Below are positions 58,620 through 64,000 of a stretch of DNA of 64,000 nt, in pieces (position 1 is the stretch's first letter; each line of letters begins with the position of its first letter). A program made the position numbers and the translations under genes. The notes under the pieces are model-generated. The model worked only from the letters and a program-made list of their open reading frames with translations, searched no databases and was not told the origin of the DNA. The stretch is taken from assembly GCA_023653785.1 (NCBI GenBank), contig JAMKCH010001652.1:38540-102539 (forward strand), written 5' to 3'. The DNA comes from Ophioderma brevispina (Eukaryota; Echinodermata; Ophiuroidea; Amphilepidida; Ophiodermatidae).

Positions 58620-60330
58620 GCAATGCGTCCGCTTAGGTGCAAAGATGAGTCCTGAGTGCGCGGTTTCTTTAAATCAAGACAACTGATGTGTATTTTCATT
58701 CGTTGTGTGGCCATGGGTAGGACAAAATGTAACCACCCAATGCACAACATTCAAAAACTGATATTTTGCGGCTTGTTATGTTGTATCGAATTGATTATGT
58801 GTGTATACAAGCAACCCAAACTGATTAATTATTCCGTGCAATATTCAAAATGTCAGCGCCCAGCACGGGCGACTGGTTTTGAATGCGTTTCACCCCTTAT
58901 TTATCAGAGCTTTGGTAATGTTTATGTTCCTCTGTAGATCAGTGCCCAGGTCATCATGCATCCGATTGGGTAACTTTCTACTTTGTTTATACAAACCACA
59001 TTTTGAGTTTGCTTGATTGACAAGGGTTATAGACTATTCATAGCCAGCCATTTTGGTGGACAAGATTAAATATAGACGATCCAGTACTACAATAACATTC
59101 ACTTGTCAATGATCCCTGTGAATCGCTAAACTTGGATCGATTGACAGCTTATGTATTGTAGTCCTGGAATGTATGCATTTTCCTTCACCAACAGGTCTGG
59201 TGGCTGACGTCATATTGAATACGATCTATAACTTTATTCTAACGGCTTGGAAATTATGGATTTGGCATGCAAAGCAACTTGTCATGCCCTATCCTATCTT
59301 TCAATGAACAGGAGCAGGCCTGTATTTTTTTTTGGGGGGGGGTTATTATAGTTTTCAGCCTGCAGACAATAAACCCAATTATCAAAGTATCACATTTTCA
59401 CATTTGTGAAGTAGTGAGTGATTTCATATAGGGCCATTTATTAAATGGAATATTTTTATCGATGCCAATTGTGAGATACTTTTCATCACAATGAAATGTA
59501 ATGAAACGAAACGCATCTAACGGATTCGTCAAAAATTCGCTCGCGAAGACACTCATTAGCCTATATATTTTGATGCCATTTTTTTTTTTTTTTTTTTGTT
59601 TTAACCACAGAAGTAGCTAAAGCTAACTTGCCTTTACCTCAAAAATCCAATATTGTATTTTTGTTTCACAGCTATCGAGAAATCTTCAAATAAGCAATAT
59701 TACTGTCCCCCTGTCCAGCCCACCGTAAATGGAAGTTAAAGAGGCATTTCAAGACTCGTGCGCCGACTTACCTAAAAATATTGAGCTTTTTATACATCTA
59801 AACGGTGGTCATAGTATGTGTGCTATCTTACAGGAAATTTCAATCTGCTCTTGAAACAAATTCATAATTTTGTATTTTCTGTCTGTAAACGACCAGTACA
59901 ACAGAGTGGCAGCGTGATGCCAAACATTTGCACAATAAAAAAAAGACATGTCAGGATAACTGCAATTTGGGAATAAACTTTTTTGGTTATAGGTTCTGGA
60001 TAAGTAAACAATAACCAAAAAGAGGTGTAGGATCACCTTTAAAAACGAAAACAACAACACATAGAGCCCATAGGCTATAGCTAATTTTCTATCATAGACT
60101 TATTTGAAACTGAGTTTAAAACTTCGTTTGGACTTATCTGAGTAGATTACATTGACCACACACTAGTACTACAGTCTACCTTTTCTTATAAGTGGGATGA
60201 TCTGTCAACCCCAAACGCATACGGTATGACTTCAAGTCATTTTCAAGTCACTAAGCAAGCAATAGTATGAAATACAAACAAAAATTGAGGTGTGATTGAT
60301 CACAGAAAGACTGGACCAAGATAGTAAAAG
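58620..60330. other. Unannotated stretch (probable intron and repeat sequence)
   Basis: It contains a G-run (about 59333) and a poly-T run (about 59580). The plus frame at 58656-58937 and the minus frame at 59809-60060 show no recognisable domain. Confidence 0.4.
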
Positions 60331-60336
60331 AATGAC

Positions 60337-60487
60337 CTGGATTCTGCAACCAGTGTACATATTGAGTGCGTAAGTTTTGAGTGGCTCTTTGTCCGTTACA
60401 CCCACGCATAAACACGAAAAGATTCCATGAGTCTTCATTGAACCATGACGTGGACGCATAACCTTGCCAGTCTTCCATAGCATTTTT
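60337..60487 (-). CDS. Internal coding exon, unidentified protein
   Basis: A strong acceptor (TTTGGTCTCTCTCTTTCAG, ending at 60488) opens a 151-nt exon read as KNAMEDWQGYASTSWFNEDS then WNLFVFMRGCNGQRATQNLR and TQYVHWLQNP, followed by a donor CCAG|GTCATT. Entry phase is 0 and exit phase is 1. The residue mix, rich in W, N, Q and aromatic residues, is typical of a globular domain and unlike the transposon relics here. I do not recognise the family. A second open frame overlaps it but has a poorer composition. Neighbouring exons are uncertain. Confidence 0.6.
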
Positions 60488-61364
60488 CTGAAAGAGAGAG
60501 ACCAAATGAGCTTGAATTATCATGGGAATTTATTAAACACACAAATACAGTCATATTTATTTGAATTAACAAAGGAATATTGCATTATGCACAATTTCAA
60601 TACAAAAATAAAATGCGACAGTTATGGGAAATCCCGGTTACTTCCATTTTCAACTTCCAAAGAACGGCAACTGTGTTTGTTGCTATAATTTAATATTCCG
60701 ATTTAAGCGGCAAGGCAATCTACTAGTCCATGTGTCGGTGTGTCCACTACGGGGTTTGACAATCTGTCTATGAAGCTCAACTTAAAAATTATTTGACATC
60801 GTATCGATTCACACAAAAATCTTTGCGGGGTGTCAATTTTGTCCCTGTAGTGACACGGGTAGTGACTCGTGAAATAGGTCAAGGTCCAACATGTGTAAAT
60901 GTAACTCTATACTAGCATTATACTTTTATCCCAACTTACATGTGTAAGTAAATACAAGGGACTATGTTTAAAAAAACCACATTTCACATAAGTAATTCAT
61001 GCCGTTCTTTGATGCTTCTCAAGAAGCTATACAAAATGGCATGTCACCAGGGGGGGGGGGGCGGGGAGGGGAGTGGGGTGCGATGGGATTCTGCGTGATA
61101 TGGACCCACCCTAGAGGGCTTCTCCGTGCTAGGATTACTGTATAGCCGTGAACGGTGTAACACCCATTGATTTGATCTTTCATTTTTTAATTGCCTTGTT
61201 GTTTATAGTATTAACATGAGTGAGACCTCATTAAAAGTTTTAGGTCTTTGATAGGCGTTCTGAGAAAATTAAGTAATTTATTTTATGGCCTGGTATAAAA
61301 ATGTTGATGGACGCATACAATGTTGCAGTAGGCCTAATATAACTATGCCTCTCTGGAGATTTGG

Positions 61365-61613
61365 GATATTCTGAAAGGGAGGGACTAAAACTGTAGTACT
61401 GGGTTTTAAATAGTCCTACAAGAGGGGACCTTTTTCTTACAAAATACTATAAAAAGTTGTGCTGTAATGGGTGAGAAAATCCTCATGAGGACTTTTCTCA
61501 CCAGTTACATTGAACTTTTACAGTATTTTGAAATGAGAAAAAGGTCCCCTCTGTAGGACTAACCCTGGTTAAAACCCATGTCTTTATAAAGTTAGTCTCC
61601 CTTCAGAATACCA
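61365..61613. mobile_element. Near-perfect palindromic MITE
   Basis: The two halves are inverted copies around 61490 (GAGAAAATCCTCATGAGGAC then TTTTCTC). Matching blocks outward are AAAATACT.TAAAA, GAGGGGACCTTTTTCT, TAGTCCTACA, GGGTTTTAA and TATTCTGAA.GGGAG. About 249 bp with almost no loop, so a strong hairpin is predicted. It is non-coding. Confidence 0.85.
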
Positions 61614-62233
61614 GCCTTTATATTGTGGGCTCAAGTCCTACTTCAAAGATTCCACAGGTCCTTTCATTGAAGTATCAGAATGAAACATACCAGCAATTAT
61701 TTCATGAGCACAAGTTCTTTGACACTGCAATATTATTACTTTTCAGCATAGGAGAAGTAATTCATTCCTTATATATCAATCACATATGACACAACTAAGT
61801 TGCTACCTTTCTTGGCCCTTAGGGCCTACAGAAGATAAACTCCAATTGGACTGCAAGTTCCTTGCCATCCCGGCCAACCAAGGCATTATTCTTTTATCAT
61901 TAACATACAATTTTCTAAGAACATAATTCATCGGTTTCCAGTATAAGCCGATTCTCACAGCAAATTACCGTGGCACTGCTTGTAATGGCAACAACGGTCT
62001 CATCGACCCTCACATCAATATACCCCGGACCACGCCATGGATAAGCAAGAACTCTCACTTATTTTATAATTTGAAATCTAGTCCTATGTTTAGCAAGAGC
62101 TGCCATGTTTTTTCCAATTGACGGGGGGGAATGTTACGTGCCTGAGCTGCTTTCTGCAACGTGTAAAATAGGAGGATCAAAATTATTGTTGAATTCAGAG
62201 ACGTTCTCCAGTTGTGGATCGTTGGCTTTACAG

Positions 62234-62292
62234 AAATGTTAGCAGGATCACCACGTCTTTCAACGTAGCAGGGCAACGTAGGCGAAGGCATC
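62234..62292 (-). CDS. Candidate exon, unidentified
   Basis: It follows an acceptor-like TTTTATTTCAG (ending at 62293). The frame gives MPSPTLPCYVERRGDPANIS up to a possible donor TCT|GTAAAG, with exit phase 0, which would fit the entry phase of 60337-60487. The frame also stays open to 62064 without that donor. A second protein-like minus frame (AYPWRGPGYIDVRVDETVVA and onward, ending at GTAATT near 61972) lies just downstream and may be another exon. Evidence is weak. Confidence 0.25.
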
Positions 62293-62664
62293 CTGAAATA
62301 AAAGCTTTGTTTTATGTGTTTGTCTAAAGTTCATTTAAAATTTTTGCACATGAATAGATCTGTAAAAGAAAAGTATGGGCCAGATACGTGTCATTGCATG
62401 TCTGATATTTGATGCGGGAATGTACTAATTTTTTGTGAACCATAATGTAATTCGCGTGAATTGTGGGTTAAACGTTCACAATAGGGGTAGTTGACTTTGT
62501 GCATAGCAAAATAAATACGTCTTTTTAAAGTATTGTGTCACAGTGACGTCCTAGATTATATCGTGCACAATGAAAAAGGATTCCTTGAATGAACCTTGGG
62601 TATGTTAGGATCAATACTGAACCCAACTAAAAACACTGCCAGATTTAGGTCAAATTTATTGCAC

Positions 62665-62730
62665 TTTTCCCAGGTATATGGCGTAACAGGCGGGAGGGCA
62701 GAGGGGACAGTTGCCACCCCCAGAAAGCTT
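62665..62730. mobile_element. Transposon-end remnant
   Basis: ATGGCGTAACAGGCGGGAGG, then GGGGACAGTTGCCACCCCCAG, resembles the left edge at 2448 (GTGGCGTAACCAGC). Confidence 0.4.
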
Positions 62731-62734
62731 TGAC

Positions 62735-63780
62735 TGTGAAGAAAAAGCGTATGCAGCTGCGGGCCTTTTTTGTCAGCTCACCGGGAAATTGTCACTTCCA
62801 AGAGTGAAATCTGCTCAAAACCAAAAATAGGGCAAAGTTTGTCCTATTTTTGGGGTAGCATTGGTTGAAACAAGAACTAAAGTGAACATTTAATAGTTCC
62901 GCAGGAATGCAAATAGAATTGATGTGATTTGTGTCAAGGAGGGACCAGAACCATCATATATTTGGGTTTGGTGGATGACATCATTGTGGTGCCATTGATT
63001 TTATAGAGAGTAATAGCAAATCCAGGTGACTGGTGTGAATCTATTCATGAACTGATTATAATCAATAGTTTCACAAATGATGTCACTGGTATTGTATTCG
63101 TTTTCGGTCCTGTTTTTGCAGCGGAATGTTACACAACTATTTGAGAAAGGTTTGATCGCTCATTTCCCTGTTTTTCCTGGGACCTATAAATGAAATTTTC
63201 ATGAGGATACATATTTCTCTATTTTGCACTTGATTGGTTGTGCTTGTACAACGTCGGCTAAATCTATTGTTTATTGGACCACAATTGAAAAAAAGAAAAG
63301 AAAAGCTGGGTTTTGACTTGCCGCCGGCTGTATCGGCCCTGTAGAGAAGCTGCTTGAATTTTCTGTCGTGCACGACAACAAATACTAAATCACTCCAAGA
63401 TGGCGTATTCGGCATATTAACTTCAGGTGTGATTTTCTCCATCGTTTAAGTTTCTAATATGAAGAAAAACTTTTTCGAAGAGAAATGGGGTGGCCACTTT
63501 TCTAATATCCTCGTGTCTCTTTTAAGATTAAGAGTGCGTAGTATAAGAAAATGGGTTACTGTTTCTTGTCGCACAGGGTGTCCCCACCCCCTCCCCAAAA
63601 CAACTAAAAGCGTCCTCATCTTTACCCTTTATTTGAGGGTAATATAAATTAATGTTTACATCTTGTATGGTACACACTAATCAATATCGCTTTTCAAAAT
63701 GAAAAAAATTACAATAAGCTTGAAATCTCATGAGCTATAGGTATTTTATAGAAAATGACTTTTTTTTTTTTTTTTTACTT
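62735..63780. other. Unannotated stretch
   Basis: The minus frame at 63137-63442 starts MEKITPEVNMPNTPSWSDLV and looks mildly protein-like in its first 40 residues, but no donor or partner exon is clear. Confidence 0.35.
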
Positions 63781-63784
63781 TGGT

Positions 63785-63938
63785 GGTTGTGAAAGTAATC
63801 ATTGTCCGGGCTCCATATACGGCAACGGAATAAAGCCATGAAACTATGTTGCGTGAAGAGTCAACTGAATCGATTTGCCCTATTGTTCACCATGTTTCCC
63901 GGACTGTGAGGCCCGAGGACTATATCTCCCACCACACC
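63785..63938 (-). mobile_element. MITE family M1, copy e
   Basis: Reverse orientation: GGTTGTGAAAGTAATCATTG at the left and GGACTATATCTCCCACCACA-CC at the right. Core words are GGAATAAAGCCATG, GAAGAGTCAACTGAATCGAT and GCCCTATTGTTCACCATG. It is close in sequence to copies c and d. Confidence 0.8.
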
Positions 63939-64000
63939 GGTCGTTTCGTCCGCAGGTCAGGTTTTCAGATCTATATTTGCATGGGCCTTTAACATGGCAG

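Noticed and set aside
62064..62291. Full 75-codon minus frame as a complete small gene
   Set aside because: The ATG directly follows an acceptor-like site and the second half has no protein-like features, so at most a short exon is kept as a weak candidate.
1..64000. CRISPR array, bacterial operon, rRNA gene or complete viral genome
   Set aside because: There are no regularly spaced identical repeats with unique spacers, no tightly packed intact genes, and no rRNA-like conserved blocks. Splice sites and SINEs show a eukaryotic nuclear genome.

Overview
This is a repeat-dominated, AT-rich eukaryotic window with introns and almost no intact coding sequence. It most likely comes from an invertebrate deuterostome such as an echinoderm or hemichordate. 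The basis is the spread of decayed non-LTR retrotransposons, a tRNA-derived SINE whose body resembles SINEs common in those groups, many MITE families, a THAP-domain exon with a splice donor, and a short signal-peptide exon with a splice donor. The taxon is an inference; no host marker gene fixes it. Nothing looks bacterial: there are no operons, Shine-Dalgarno sites, rRNA genes or CRISPR arrays.

Layout. At 0.6-12.5 kb there are long inverted-repeat elements (640-1690, 4472-5499), tRNA-derived fragments, a SINE (9190-9475) and CACTG-ended MITEs. At 12.4-15.2 kb there are two cleanly bounded TA-flanked MITEs. At 16.7-19.4 kb there is a GC-richer stretch with a transposon-protein relic and a minisatellite of about 120 bp period. 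At 20-27.7 kb there are three inverted-repeat elements, one of them 3.4 kb long and interrupting a reverse-transcriptase relic. At 27.8-31.8 kb a unit of about 2 kb carrying a THAP exon and a long GAAA tract is tandemly duplicated. At 31.7-35.6 kb there is a larger element with 20-bp ends that contains a LINE reverse-transcriptase relic. At 37-39.5 kb a nested complex holds a MITE family inserted in the T-arm of a tRNA-Thr-like sequence, next to an uninterrupted copy. At 40.6-51.2 kb there is a nested segmental duplication containing minisatellites. A decayed coding stretch of unknown origin lies at 51.7-52.5 kb. At 55-57 kb there are a CR1/L2-like LINE tail and MITEs.

The best evidence for host genes is on the minus strand at 57.3-62.3 kb. 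One is a 42-codon signal-peptide exon (57311-57436) with a TATA-like box upstream. The other is a well-bounded internal exon (60337-60487) with two phase-compatible candidate neighbours. I do not recognise either product.

The most notable signal is a roughly 150-180 bp MITE family with five copies (8293, 21889, 38112, 38914, 63785). Two of them sit at the B-box/T-arm of tRNA-Thr-like sequences.
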